A stretch of 64,000 bases of DNA from Asparagopsis taxiformis (lineage: Eukaryota; Rhodophyta; Florideophyceae; Bonnemaisoniales; Bonnemaisoniaceae). The DNA lies in contig JALQPE010001932.1 in NCBI GenBank assembly GCA_030407315.1, forward strand, positions 1 through 64,000, read 5' to 3'. Position 1 is the first letter of the stretch, and every line of letters begins with the position of its first letter. This document shows, in pieces, positions 13,005 through 23,947 of the stretch. Both the position numbers and the translations under genes were made by a program. The notes beneath the pieces were generated by a model. That model ran no database searches and had not been told where the DNA came from. It was given only the letters and a program-made list of their open reading frames with translations.

Positions 13005-14602
13005 AAATGGACGTCCGGTGAATGACCAGCGCAATTGCATTGCTGGCGAGCCCAGAAATTCTAAAATTTCAGTCAGAAAAAAAAATGCAAAAATACATCG
13101 ATTTGGGCGGTCAAAAGTGCCGTACGGCACACCCCCATCTCAAAAACATGTTCACATGTGCATGTTTTTGAGAATAGCCCAAAAAATAAAGCAATTCAGG
13201 ACGTCCGCCGGACATAGGCTTGATTCTAATTTGGCCACAACGGCCCCAGAGGCTACCAAGCGCCCCGAGCGGCCCCTCCCCGCTCACTTACCCACTCACG
13301 CCCATCTTGCAGAAACGTTCCTGCTGGCCTCATCCATGCCTTCACATCCACATCATAATCCTCTGCTGAGCTGTTCACCTTGGACGCTCACTGGAAGTAC
13401 TCGTCTTCGACGTCCGCCAATGCAGGACAACACCATGAATACTAAACACACCGTGGATCTCAGTCATCAACGGTGGGCGTCCTTTAAATGACTGCTATAG
13501 AACCATTGCCCAAAGCCCTCTAGTTTGGACGCTCAGCCAACAGCGATTGCTGCTCTACCTCCTTGGTCGTTCTCCGATGCATGTAAATGCGTCAAAGTAC
13601 GACCGATGGGCAGTCCAAACTTTTTGCACCAGTGCACGCCTAGGGATACCACAAGGTTCGTCATACACACACAAACACACAAACAACCACGCACTGCAGC
13701 ACCCAACTTTCGCATGCGTCAGTGATGTGCTGCTGCAGTGTGTATGCGCCGTGCGGTAGCAAGATTTCCATGCTTGCAGCCATTCACATCCAGACATCCA
13801 GCCGCCGACCAGGGAAGCCGTTTGCAGCCGATTCCCTCTTGTCTGCATGGCATCTCGGTGCTCTCAACACTTGCTTAGTTGCTGCGATGCGAGCAAATGT
13901 GCAGCACTCGCCTAGCTTGAAATGGACGTCCAGTGGAAGTCCGGCTCGGTTACATTGCTGGTCAGCCCTGAAATTCTAAAATGTTGGGCTGAGAAATAGC
14001 TGCAAAACTGTATCCATGTGCAATACTCGACCAACCTGAAATGGACGTCCGGTGAATGTCCAGCTCAATTGCATTGCTGGCGAGCCCAGAAATTCTAAAA
14101 TTTCAGTCAGAAAAAAAATGCAAAAATACATCGATTTGGGCGGTCAAAAGTGCCGTACGGCACACCCCCATCTCAAAAACATGTTCACATGTGCATGTTT
14201 TTGAGAATGGCTCAAAATTCAACTCAAATCAAGGTGTCTAATCTGGCCACAACGGCCCCAGAAGAAGCCATCCGACGCCCCGAGCGGGGCCATCGCTGGC
14301 TTCTGTAAGCATCAACTGTAAGCAAAGCCACATCTCACGAAGGATCGATTCCAGGCTCAGGCTCAATACGCCAGGGCAAAGTTTTGGTCCTTGTTTCGAC
14401 ATGCTCCCACCCCACTTTCTCACGACAAACACTACTCATCCATCGTGCTGCACATACTACGTGCACTTCGTATGAGCAGTGGGCCCGCCTGCGTGGTTGC
14501 TGTAATGCGTGGATGTGAGCAGCACACGAACAACCCAGAATGGACGTCTGGTGGATGTCCGGCTCAATTGCATTGCTGGCCAGCCCAGAAATTCTAAAAT
14601 TT
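13005..14602 (-). repeat. Right arm of the 1.6-kb inverted repeat
   Basis: Reverse complement of 8,650-10,238 with few differences. It carries minus-oriented R units (palindrome at 13,116-13,129 and 14,150-14,163). Its orientation matches element A, whose left terminus is at 18,211, so this arm can be read as the right end of element A. The other arm would belong to the rightward-facing element on its left. Confidence 0.85.
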
Positions 14603-15333
14603 CCAAAAAGTCAATTTGGTGGCCCATCATCTCCCGTGCAGAAAACTTTCGCACTCATTTCTGATATACGTTTTGACATGTTTCTTACTTTTAAGCATCA
14701 GGAAAGGCGTTACGGAAAATTGGGACTACGCCACTTGTGAGCCGCGTCGTCTGAGATAGCGAGTAGAGTTTGTTGTATAGTATTTATATTGTATTCTAAA
14801 TGTGCGTTCGAGACCTCGTTTGTAATGTTCTCGTGGTTTTGTGGGTATCAGTTTTGTGCTCACTTCTGGCAGCCCAATGGTGGAATGTGCCTGAGCGATC
14901 AATCATCACCTACTGCTAGGTCATACATTTTGCTGGAAACGTTTGCTTGGAAGGACGAATGACCGCCGTGGGAGATGGATTTTCAATTAATTCATTTGAA
15001 ATAATAAAATTATATTAATTGCGAACTTCATGGAATAAGTTTGTGCTTTACAGTAGATATTACAGGGATCATTTAAGGGAAGCAAATGGATTGTGATATA
15101 TATGATTATACCATTTCGATGTTCTCGATCCGGATCTCATCATTCGGGAGTTCAGAGACCATGGCTTGGGCCATTATTAATCTCAATACCGGCGATGATA
15201 TGGAGTATGCACAGCAGGACTTAAGCTGACGTTGAAAGCTGTCCAGTCGACGCCGCAGGTTAACCTGTGGAATTCCACTTCTCCGCCGTCACTGGCTGAG
15301 GTTCTTTGGCCGTGTTTCCTTTCTTTGGTGTAG

Positions 15334-17367
15334 AGGATAGAACGACGGTGAGTATGGCAGTTTGGAGAGTATGCAGCGAGGGAAGGGTGTGTTTTGAGTC
15401 GTACTGTTGTCGTTGATGCGATATAGATTCAATAGAAGCTTCGTGAGTCATGGTTTGCATGTTGTGAACGATGGGAGGCAGGTAAGTAAGTGAGTCTCGC
15501 GGGTGTGCAATAAGGGATGCATGGGTTTTTAGTCTGACTGTTCTGGTTCATTTTGATGTTGTATAGGTGGTGCAGGAATAGTGATGAAGTAAGGTAAGTT
15601 TCATTGAGGTTAAAGACGGGTTTCGCGATGAAATGGAATGCTGACTACATTTTTTCGTTGCACGATTTGTGACTTATTGGTTGTATTGTTTGTATGATGT
15701 AACGAGATGAAGAGGTTAAGTGCGTCCTGACTCAGGATTCACCCTCGGAGGGTACGAAGCGAGGGAAGTGTTTGTTTTGAATTTGACTGTCGTCTTTTAT
15801 GCAATATTTATTTATTGGGAGCTTAGTGATTCATGGTGCATATTTGCTGAAGGGTGGAAGGGAGGTAGGCGAGCATTTGAGGGGTGCAGTGAGTGGAATG
15901 TGGTGCAGTGAGTGGAATGTGGGTTTTGAGTCTGACTGCTGTGGTTGATGCTGATTTTGTGTAGGTGATTCTGGAATGGTGATGACGGAAGGTAAGTTAC
16001 ATTGAGCGCCTAGTTAAGTTGCGCGAAGATATGGAATGCTGACTACATTTTTTGTACAACTTTTGACTTATGGTTTCTATTGTGTGCAGGATACAACGAG
16101 GGTAAGTGAGTTCTGAGGGTATGCAGCGAGGGAAGCATGGGTTTTCAGTCCGACTGTTGTTGTTGATTTCGATTTTTTGTAGGTGATGCAGGAATGGTGA
16201 TGACGGAAGGTAAGTTGCATTTAGCGCGCAGTCCGGTGGTGCGAAGATGCGGAATGTTGACTTCATTTGTTGGTTGTGAGATTTTTGACTTTTGGTCTGT
16301 ATTTTGTGTAGAATGAAACGAGGGTAAGTGAGTTCTGAGGGTATGCATCGAGGGAAGTGTTTGTTTCGAATCTGACTATTGCAGTTGATGCGATATTTAT
16401 TCATTGGAAGCTTATCAAGTCATGGTGCGTATTGTGTCGAGCGAAGGAAAGTGCGGAAGTTTTGAGAGTATGCTGTGAGGGACATGTGGGTTTTGAGTCC
16501 GACTGTTGTTGTTGATTTCGATTTTGTGCAGGTGATGCAGGAATGGTGATGACAGAAGGTAAGTTTCATTGAGCGCCAGGATGTGTTTTGCGAAGATATG
16601 GACTGCTGACTATGATTATTCATTGCAAGGTTTTTGGATCATGGTTTGTATTGTGTGTAGGATGGATGAGAGGTACATTTGCGAGTTCTCAGGGTATGTA
16701 GCGAGGGAAACGTTGGTTTTCAATCTGACTGTTGCGATTGATTCCGATGTTGCGTAGGTGATGGAGTAATAGTGATGACGGAAGGTAAGTCACATTGGGC
16801 GCCCAGACCGGTTGTGCGAAGATGCGGAATGCTGACTACTTTTCTTGGCTACACGATTACGTGATATATGGTTTTTATTGTGTGCAGGATGGAACGGGTA
16901 AGGTAAGTGTGCGAGTTTTGAAAGTAAGCAGCGAGGGAAGCTTGGTTTTGAGTCTGACTATTTCCGTTGATGCGATATTTTTCATTGGAAGCCTATTGAG
17001 TCATGGTGTGTATTGTGTGGAGCGAAGGTAAGTGTGCGAGTTTTGAAAGTAAGCAGCGAGGGAAGGTTGGTTTCGGGTCTGACTGTTGTGGTTGATTCCG
17101 ATATTGTGTAGGTGATGCAGGAATGGTGATGACGGAAGGTAAGTTTCATTGAGCACCAAGACTTGTTTTGCGAAGATATGGACTGCTGACTTTGATTATT
17201 CATTGCAAGGTTTTGGATCATGGTTTGTATTTGTGTAGGATGGATGAGAGGTAAGTGAGGAAGTTTCTAGGATATCTGTCGTGGTAAGCGTTGCTTTTGA
17301 ATCTGACTGTTGGGGTTGATGTTTTGTATGTGATGCAGGAGTGGTGAAGCAGGAACGGCAGGACTGA
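15334..17367 (+). pseudogene. Decayed micro-exon gene of element A
   Basis: The copy of the micro-exon gene described at 46,177-47,261. Six 27-nt blocks (15,567-15,593; 15,965-15,991; 16,183-16,209; 16,532-16,558; 16,758-16,784; 17,112-17,138) and five 12-nt blocks (15,336-15,347; 16,090-16,101; 16,312-16,323; 16,661-16,672; 17,239-17,250) are each bounded by AG on the left and GT (mostly GTAAGT) on the right. CTGAC lies upstream of most acceptors. Read in the same phase as element B, the block at 15,567 carries TAA, the block at 16,312 carries TGA, and the start ATG is ATA near 15,336. At least two further blocks have lost a splice site. The terminal exon stops at 17,365-17,367. An upstream ATG at 15,161 opens a short conserved leader frame of unknown role. 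Confidence 0.6.
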
Positions 17368-17694
17368 AGGAGAGTGAAGAAGGGATGTAGGAAGATGGGG
17401 AATGAAGCTGTGAGGTGTTTCTGGTATGTGTATATTTTGGGGCATACGATAGAAGTGAGAGTGGGTTTCAAGTGGTGTAAGATTTTGCTGACCATGTTCG
17501 TGTTTGATGTCTTGATGATGTAATGGGCTGGGGTGGTGTCGAGGAAAGCGGGGATGGAATTGGGAAGGAGCGGATTTTTGTAATCTAGGTCGTGAGGGTT
17601 CTTGCAGTATGTGCGGATGGTGGTGCATGGCGTTCGGATGGTAGGGAGAACGTGATAGTGAGGGAGATGGGTGATCGACGATATGCTGACAGGT

Positions 17695-17830
17695 ATTTTG
17701 TATTCTGGCTGGATACGTATTTCGTATTCTGGCTGGATACGTATTTCGTATTCTGGCTGGATACGTATTTCCTATTCTAACCGGGTATTTATTTCCTATT
17801 CTGACCAGATATGTATTCCCTATTCTAGAG
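17695..17830 (+). repeat. 24-bp tandem repeat in element A
   Basis: Three near-identical copies of a 24-bp unit (GTATTCTGGCTGGATACG plus TATTTC), followed by diverged copies. Element B has the same block in the opposite orientation at about 45,720-45,860. Confidence 0.8.
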
Positions 17831-17949
17831 AGACGTGTTGTATACGAGCAGTTTCCTAAATGAGAGAATAAATACGGTCCGATATGGGACCTGAATTTAC
17901 CATCCGCTGTAATTTCTTCCCTCCCGGTTTTCGCTGATATATTGTATAC

Positions 17950-18211
17950 TGGATGTCGGGTCCTAGTATTCCGCCAAACGTACTAGAGAAAGTGGATGTC
18001 GGGTCCTAGTATTCCGCCATATGTACTAGAGAAAGTGGATGTCGGGTCCTAGTATTCCGCCATATATACTAGAGAAAGTGGACGTCCGCATCCAAAAAAT
18101 TTTTATTTTTTTTTGGACGCGGACGTTCATTTGTTCTAGTAAATCTCGGGGCCGACTAGGACCCGTACTAGAGAGACTGGACGTCCGCGTCCACTTCCGA
18201 AAACACAGACG
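17950..18211 (-). repeat. Left-terminal array of element A with 43-bp tandem units
   Basis: Three or more copies of a unit of about 43 bp containing GGATGTCGGGTCCTAGTATT and GTACTAGAGAAAGT, then GGACGTCC-type sites, ending in CACAGACG at 18,211. It matches element B at 45,289-45,600 in inverse orientation. Confidence 0.75.
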
Positions 18212-18929
18212 ACTGGTAGAGCAGATGAACCTTATAGGTACCCAGCGGGTAGTCTCGTGAGAGAGAAGGTGTCGTTACCCGGAAGGGGTTGTGTGACAAA
18301 GGGGTGCTCACGCGAGAGGCGTATTAATGGAGCAAGATGACGTAATCCGTCGAGCTGTTGGCTAACCCTAAGGTTTTCCCGGAGAGGGGTTGAACAATAG
18401 GTATGCGAACACTGTTCCTGTGGGTCGTAATTCCACTTGAGTTTACGTTACTCTAGAAACCGTGCCTACTTGTCAGGGATCGGTCCTCAAGACCTCATGG
18501 TAAACACTTGATTCCTGTTCTTATAACACCATACCCCGACCAACCAATAAGATAGTAACATTCCACAGAGACCAAAGCTCCCAACTACAAGGGAAGCTTA
18601 CAGTAACCACTCCTACGAGGCTACTTACAGCTTTCCACATACCTTACACCACCTAGGAGACACTTGAGCAGGCTACTTACATGTTATGATACACTTACAA
18701 CACCTGTCACGTGACTGACACGGTTACTTACAAGATTACATGGCTTTTTCAGCCCCTTTCGCCCCACTTACAGGGTTACTTACACATATACGCCCGTATG
18801 ACAGATAACTTACAACTGTAACTGACGGAAACCTCGTTTTTTCAATGAAATTTCAGCTGTAAGCTTACATGTAAGAAATGCAAGCTTACACTGTAAGCCG
18901 CCCTGCGGGGCCCGGTCGCGCCCGGCTCC
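18212..18929. other. Segment before the Gypsy LTR promoter; no gene
   Basis: No gene is supported. From about 18,590 to 18,900 the sequence is filled with short CTTACA/TTACTTACA repeats and a TGTAAGCTTACATGTAAG palindrome. These may belong to the U3 part of the Gypsy 5' LTR, whose left boundary I cannot set because no 3' LTR survives. Confidence 0.4.
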
Positions 18930-18960
18930 AGGCTTCCACGTGTCAGGGGTTCCTGCCGAC

Positions 18961-19050
18961 CTCTTACACGTGTGACATTGCTGGACTCTTACACGTGTGA
19001 CATTGCTGGACTCTTACACGTGTGATATTGCTGGACTCTTACACGTGGCC
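18961..19050 (+). repeat. 25-bp tandem repeats in the LTR promoter region
   Basis: Three full copies and one partial copy of CTCTTACACGTGTGACATTG followed by CTGGA, at 25-bp spacing, each carrying an E-box-like ACACGTGT. They lie about 160-240 bp upstream of the TATA box, a usual place for U3 enhancers. Confidence 0.75.
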
Positions 19051-19206
19051 CTCCCTGTCACACTCTCCTTATGACCGTTTCCAGATCCGCCACCACCAAC
19101 AATATCTCCCATTCTCCTCTCCTATTGGTTGATCTCCCGATGCCTACTCCTCGTAGCTCCTCGTAGTTACCCTTCATTTTACCCCTCCTAGAGCTACCTC
19201 CTAGTC

Positions 19207-19214
19207 TATATAAA
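19207..19214 (+). promoter_or_regulatory. TATA box of the Gypsy LTR
   Basis: TATATAAA, 86 bp upstream of the inferred LTR end (CACA at 19,293-19,296). Transcription would begin roughly 25-35 bp downstream. Confidence 0.6.
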
Positions 19215-19299
19215 CTACCCTCCGCTCCCCACCTCAGGGATTCGGAGGTACCTTCGACCGGAACACCTTCTCCCAAGTTGTGCCTTAACCCCCACAGCT

Positions 19300-19313
19300 T
19301 GGTAGCATCGCAA
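19300..19313 (+). other. Primer-binding site, initiator Met tRNA type
   Basis: TGGTAGCATCGCAA follows the putative LTR end CACA by three bases. The first eight bases complement a tRNA 3' end reading TGCTACCA. A U at position 72 before A73 is typical of eukaryotic initiator methionine tRNA. Confidence 0.5.
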
Positions 19314-19438
19314 GTAAGTTCCTGCCACTTCTCCATCTCTGGCTTCACACAGCAGTCTAGTTCTCCTATCGAGTCTACGCTGTTGTGTGACTGACTACGA
19401 CTTGACTAACCATCTTGAGGATTTTTCCTGTTGGACAG
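19314..19438 (+). other. Leader intron of the Gypsy element
   Basis: Donor GTAAGT at 19,314, branch site GACTAAC at 19,404-19,410, a T-rich tract and acceptor TTGGACAG ending at 19,438. All three signals have consensus form and spacing. The donor starts immediately after the primer-binding site, so splicing would remove the intron while leaving the zinc-finger ORF directly downstream. Confidence 0.6.
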
Positions 19439-20313
19439 TGGCCGGACCACGATCTTTTTCCCACAGAACCCCAGACTCCCCGTCGGAATACCGCTCCGAC
19501 GATAGTGCCGCATTCCCGAGTTCCCCCCTCACTCGGCCCCCGCAGACTCCGCCGTTTGGGATCGTCGCCCTTAGAGCCGACACCACCCCACAGACCCCCA
19601 CCGTCGATACTCCGCCCGCTCCGCCGCCGACCGTCATCGACCTTGACGACGACTTCCGCCCTTTACCCCCTGCTATCGCCAAGCCTAAAGCAATTCTCCC
19701 CGCCTTCGTGCCGAGAGTGACCCTTCGCCTCGCCATTCGCCCTCCGATCACGAAGAAGACCATTCTTCCTACCCCACGTCTTCGACCCGCCCCTCGTGCT
19801 CAACCGCCCCAGGCTGCTTTCCCTCGATTCACGGTGGCACCCAAGTCGGACGCTCCGAACACGCCCAAGAAGGTCGTCAATACTCATCGTATTCTCGGGA
19901 AGACGGTCTCCCGACAAAACATACCGGCCCCCAGAGCAACTCCTAGCTCACATCGCGCCTCTGCTTCGACCACTGCTCCGCCTATCCCTCCGCAGCGCAC
20001 CTTGTTGCCGATCGACGACCGTTCCTCGCAGCATCTTCTCCGAACCGCAACATACAAAGAAGCCAAGAGGAACCCTAAACCAAAGACTCCCACAAGAAGT
20101 TTCGACTGCACACTTTGCCGAAAATCAGCCAAGACCAGGGCTCAATTTCTAGCCCACATCGATTCCGAAAAGCACAAGCGCCGAGTTCGAAACCATCAAG
20201 TCGAATTAAACTGTCGCCCGTGTGATCGTTCCTTCGTCTCTATCGAAGACTATACTCGTCACATCAAGAGTGCTAAGCATCGTGAGCGCGTAGGACTTGG
20301 AGTGAACCATTAG
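19439..20313 (+). CDS. Met-less zinc-finger ORF upstream of gag
   Basis: An open frame of about 290 codons in the Gypsy leader, ending 51 bp before the gag ATG. The first two thirds are Pro/Ser/Thr/Arg-rich and probably disordered. The C-terminus has two U1-type zinc fingers of the exact form C-x2-C-x12-H-x5-H (starting DCTLC and NCRPC). Fingers of this class (U1C, JAZ) bind RNA or double-stranded RNA; what this one does is unknown. The frame contains no ATG at all and begins right after a canonical splice acceptor. It must use a non-AUG start, or an AUG from an exon I cannot place, since the visible leader exon has none. A similar ORF with the same finger spacing lies at 52,214-52,635 in a Copia element. 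Confidence 0.6.
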
Positions 20314-20364
20314 AACCTAGTAAACACCCACACTCTCTCTCTTCCTCAGAAAAAAAACAAAAAA

Positions 20365-21233
20365 ATGAGTAATCCCATCACCATTGAAAACCTTGCCCAG
20401 GTTGTCCAGGATCTACAAACTCAACTCCAGGCAGCCAACTCCCAGATCAATAACCAGCAGAACTCCCTAAACGATGCCGCTGCATCGTATGATCGTATAA
20501 GGGAAGAGCTCCAGAGTATTAAAACATCAGACAATCCTAAACCAAAGAAACACCAACCTGAAAAGTTCTCCGGCAGAGGATCGATCACAAGCCGGGCTAC
20601 GCACATGGACAACTACCTGGCCAACGCTACCGACGACGACTCACTCCAGCTAGCTGTTAGCTATTTATCTGGAGCTGCTCATGAGTGGTGGATTGTTTAT
20701 CAAAAACCGATGATGGAAGCGAAATAAAAACATGGAACTGCTTAAAAAAGGCTATTATCTCTCGTTTTGAAACGCTTAACAAAGAAAAGGTAGCTCGCGA
20801 TAAATTGGCTCGCTGGAGACAGGTACGCGACGTATCATCATTCAACGATGATTTCCAAAGAATTCTCCTTGACATCCCAACCATAAGTATGGCAGAACAA
20901 ATTGATCGATATACCAGGGGTTTAAAGCAATATATCTGGAAAGAACTTTGTACCAAAGATTATCGTGACCTTGCCGAGGCAATGCGTGACGCTGAACGCG
21001 TTGAAGCTGCTCACCGCCGCCGTGGACCCAACGGGGGTATTTCAAAAAATAAGGACTATGGCCGTAAACCAGAAGGAAATTCCTCAAGGCCCGTCCCCAT
21101 GGAACTTGGAAACATTCAAATCAAAAAGTTAACCAAAGAAGAAAGAGAACAATGCATGAAGAAAGGGCTTTGCCTCCACTGTCGCCAACCAGGGCATATT
21201 GCCAAAAACTGCCCAAAAGGCAAACGGAACTAG
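20365..21233 (+). pseudogene. gag: Gypsy gag with one frameshift
   Basis: The ATG at 20,365 opens a frame with a short N-terminal coiled coil (QDLQTQLQAANSQINNQQ) and the start of the capsid (SYLSGAAHEWW), closing at 20,727. Capsid sequence continues in the -1 frame (TDDGSEIKTWNCLKKAIISRF and onward) to a CCHC zinc knuckle, CLHCRQPGHIAKNC, and a TAG at 21,231-21,233. The switch falls at an A-run near 20,710. I read it as an indel, because a frameshift inside the capsid would serve no purpose. Gag forms the virus-like particle, and the knuckle binds RNA. Confidence 0.75.
21212..21218 (+). promoter_or_regulatory. Candidate -1 ribosomal frameshift site, gag to pro
   Basis: CCCAAAA, which in the gag frame reads C CCA AAA, the X XXY YYZ pattern. 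The protease frame is -1 relative to gag and overlaps it for about 80 nt here, so the position fits programmed frameshifting. Confidence 0.5.
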
Positions 21234-23947
21234 TCGAATCTCCGTCCCAAGACGTCCAGAACCCCATAGAAATTCCTACTATGGTAAGATGCCCTCCCCT
21301 AGTTCCCTTTGAAACAACTCCAGATCCATTAAAACGAGCTGGTATAGGATTACTAGTGTCGTCTGGAAAAATAAATGGGGTTAGAGCAAAACTCATGTTT
21401 GACCCTGGTTCCGAGATCAGTTACGTGAACAGATCGTTTTGCTTATCGAACAAAATTCCGATCAAGGACACAAATCACCTAGCCACCATGGCCAACAAGA
21501 ATACACAAACCTTAGAACAAACCAAGTCTACTATCAGTCTACAGATTCAAGGGTACACAGAGCAGTTGTCATTCGCTGTCTGCCCGTTAAATCATGATGC
21601 CATCCTCGGCAAGGATTGGCACTCCAACCATTTTGGCACCATTGATAACCACTCGAACCAAATCTCATTCTCCCACCGAAACAAAAAATTTACCATCTAC
21701 GCAAATGAATTTCATCTTTGCGAAAGTATTTCACTAAGCGCGATGACCCGAGACTACGAAGAAAATTCCCTTTGTTTGCAGTCGTATTGAACCCAAATAA
21801 ACCAGAGACCTCCGAACAAAAACTTCCTAAACATGTCGAACAAATTCTAGGAAAGTACAATGACGTTTTCCCAGAAACGTTGCCCAAAGGATTACCTCCC
21901 CAAAGAAAAATTGACTTCCGAATAGACCTAGTTCCCGAAAGTATTCCACAGAAAAGAGGTCTGTATCGGATGTCCCCACCTGAACTCAGAGAGCTTAAGA
22001 AACAACTCGATGAACTCCTGGAAGCAGGATTTATCCAGCCAAGTTGCAGCCCTTGGGGTGCTCCAGTTCTATTTGTGAGTAAAAAAGACGGTGCACTACG
22101 TATGTGTATCGATTATCGAGCCCTCAATCGCCTCACTGTGAAGAACAGCTACCCGCTCCCTAGAATTGATGATATCTTTGACCAGCTGAAGGACGCCAAA
22201 TACTTCAGTAAAATCGACCTAAGATCCGGATACCATCAAGTAGGCTTAGAAAAGGACTCTATCCCACTAACCGCGTTCCGAACCCGGTACGGACACTTCG
22301 AGTTCCTTGTGCTTCCCTTCGGATTATCCAATGCTCCTGCAACGTTCATGACGTTGATGAATGATCTTTTCAGAGATTACCTAGATCACTTTGTTATAGT
22401 ATATCTGGATGATATACTCATTTATAGCTCCTCATTTACCGATCATCTTCACCACATTGAGCTAGTTCTGCAGAGACTCCGCAAGAATCAGTTGTACGCA
22501 AAAATGTCAAAGTGTTCTTTCGCAGTACAAGAGATAGAATACTTAGGACATGTTCTCACACCAGGAGGAATATCAGTTGAAGAAACCAAGATCAAAACCA
22601 TCAAAGAATGGCCAAGGCCAAGGAACAAACGAGACGTCCAGTCTTTCCTGGGCCTAGTCAATTATTATCGCAGATTCATCGGAAACTGCTCAGCCATAGC
22701 AAAACCACTCACAGAACTCACGAAAAATGCTCCATTCACGTGGAACCCCTCCGCCGAACAATCCTTTACCACACTGAAAACAGTGATTACTCGAACCCCA
22801 GTACTAATGCCCTTCCACCCAGAAAAGGACATAGTTGTCACAACCGATGCTTCTCAATTTGCAATTGGTGCTGTCCTGGAACAAAAGGACACAAATAGAT
22901 ACCGACCTGTTGCATTCTACTCCAGAACTCTCAATGCAGCCGAACAAAAGTATGCAGCTCATGAAAGAGAGCTCCTGGCCATCATCGATACACTTCGAAC
23001 ATGGAGATCATATCTCCATGGTAGACCATTTACCGTTTACACTGATCACTATCCCCTCAGATATTTGGAAACCCAAAAGCAACTATCCCAAAGACAAGTA
23101 AGATGGCTTGAATCAATTGTCTCGTTCGACTTCAAAATAATTCCAATAAAAGGGAAAACAAACAAAGTAGCTGACGCACTCTCCAGACAATTTCTGAACA
23201 AAGAACCAACCGCCCCTAGAGACCACTCTCTTCTGACGAAAGCAATATCCATAACATCACAGTTTGAAACCAATGCTACGTACTTTCCATCAGACGGCAA
23301 CGCAAAGATAAAAGAAGATTATACCAAGGATCCTGAGTTCCAAGAAGTATACAAATCACCGAAGAACTCCTTCCGAAAAGAAAACAACCTTCTGTACTAC
23401 AAAGAACGATTATGTGTACCGAAAGGGACCTATCGACTTCAATTACTACATGATCATCATGATACCCCACAATCTGGTCACCTTGGAGTAAAGAAAACTT
23501 GCCACAGAATAGCTACAAAATATTACTGGAAGAAAATGAAACAAACCATTAGAGAATATGTCACTTCATGTGATACATGCCAAAGAACTAAGGCTCCAAA
23601 CCATAAACCATTCGGACTACTTCAACCATTAGAACCCCCTTCGGGGAAGTGGACACACATCACCATGGACTTTGTGACACCTCTACCCAAAACCAGGAAA
23701 GGCAACACCGGAATGTTCGTTGTAGTTGATCGATTATCTAAGCTACTCCGAATCATCCCGTATGAAAGAGACCCAAACGCTGTTGAAACAGCAAAGTTAT
23801 TCTTCGAGAACATTTATCGACACCATGGACTCCCCTCAGTAATCATTAGTGACCGCGATCCAGTATTTATGAGCAAATTCTGGAAGTCTCTTTTCCATAC
23901 CTTGAAAACCAAGATATCACCATCGTCCGCATACCATCCACAAACGG
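21234..23947 (+). pseudogene. pol: Gypsy pro-pol, frameshifted and truncated
   Basis: The protease region (to about 21,770) has FDPGSEISYV, a DPGS variant of the retropepsin D-S/T-G motif. A second frame change to -1 occurs at an A-run near 21,760, after which a long frame runs to the truncation. The reverse transcriptase has YLDDILIYS. RNase H has [12 protein letters not shown]. Integrase has its H-H-C-C zinc domain (starting [21 protein letters not shown]) and two catalytic aspartates ([16 protein letters not shown]). It breaks off in AYHPQT, before the catalytic glutamate, where the CACTA terminus begins. The product would be an inactive integrase. Confidence 0.9.

Larger units (their letters stand above)
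13005..18211 (-). mobile_element. Element A: non-autonomous GGACGTCC-family DNA transposon
   Basis: The element runs leftward from its left terminus at 18,211 to R units in the arm at 13,005-14,602. From 18,211 to about 14,790 it matches element B (45,289 to about 47,463, then 53,913 to about 54,260) in order: terminal array, 43-bp tandem, 24-bp tandem, micro-exon region and upstream intergenic region. Where element B continues into its transposase gene, element A jumps straight to R-unit sequence. It therefore lacks transposase and coiled-coil genes and looks like an internal-deletion derivative that would need a transposase in trans. Confidence 0.65.
18930..23947 (+). mobile_element. Truncated Ty3/Gypsy retrotransposon
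   Basis: Order: LTR-like promoter region, primer-binding site (19,300), leader intron, zinc-finger ORF, gag, protease, reverse transcriptase, RNase H and integrase. RT-RNase H-integrase order is that of the Ty3/Gypsy group. The element stops inside integrase at 23,947, where a CACTA-type terminus starts. There is no 3' LTR in the window, so the 5' limit given here is approximate. Confidence 0.85.

Noticed and set aside
8816..14432. Identical ORFs at 8,816-9,010 (plus) and 14,238-14,432 (minus) as a duplicated gene
   Set aside because: They are mirror copies in the two inverted-repeat arms, short and without motifs.
20685..20727. Programmed frameshift within gag
   Set aside because: It falls inside the capsid coding region, at a plain A-run, with no slippery heptamer in the right phase. 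An indel is simpler.
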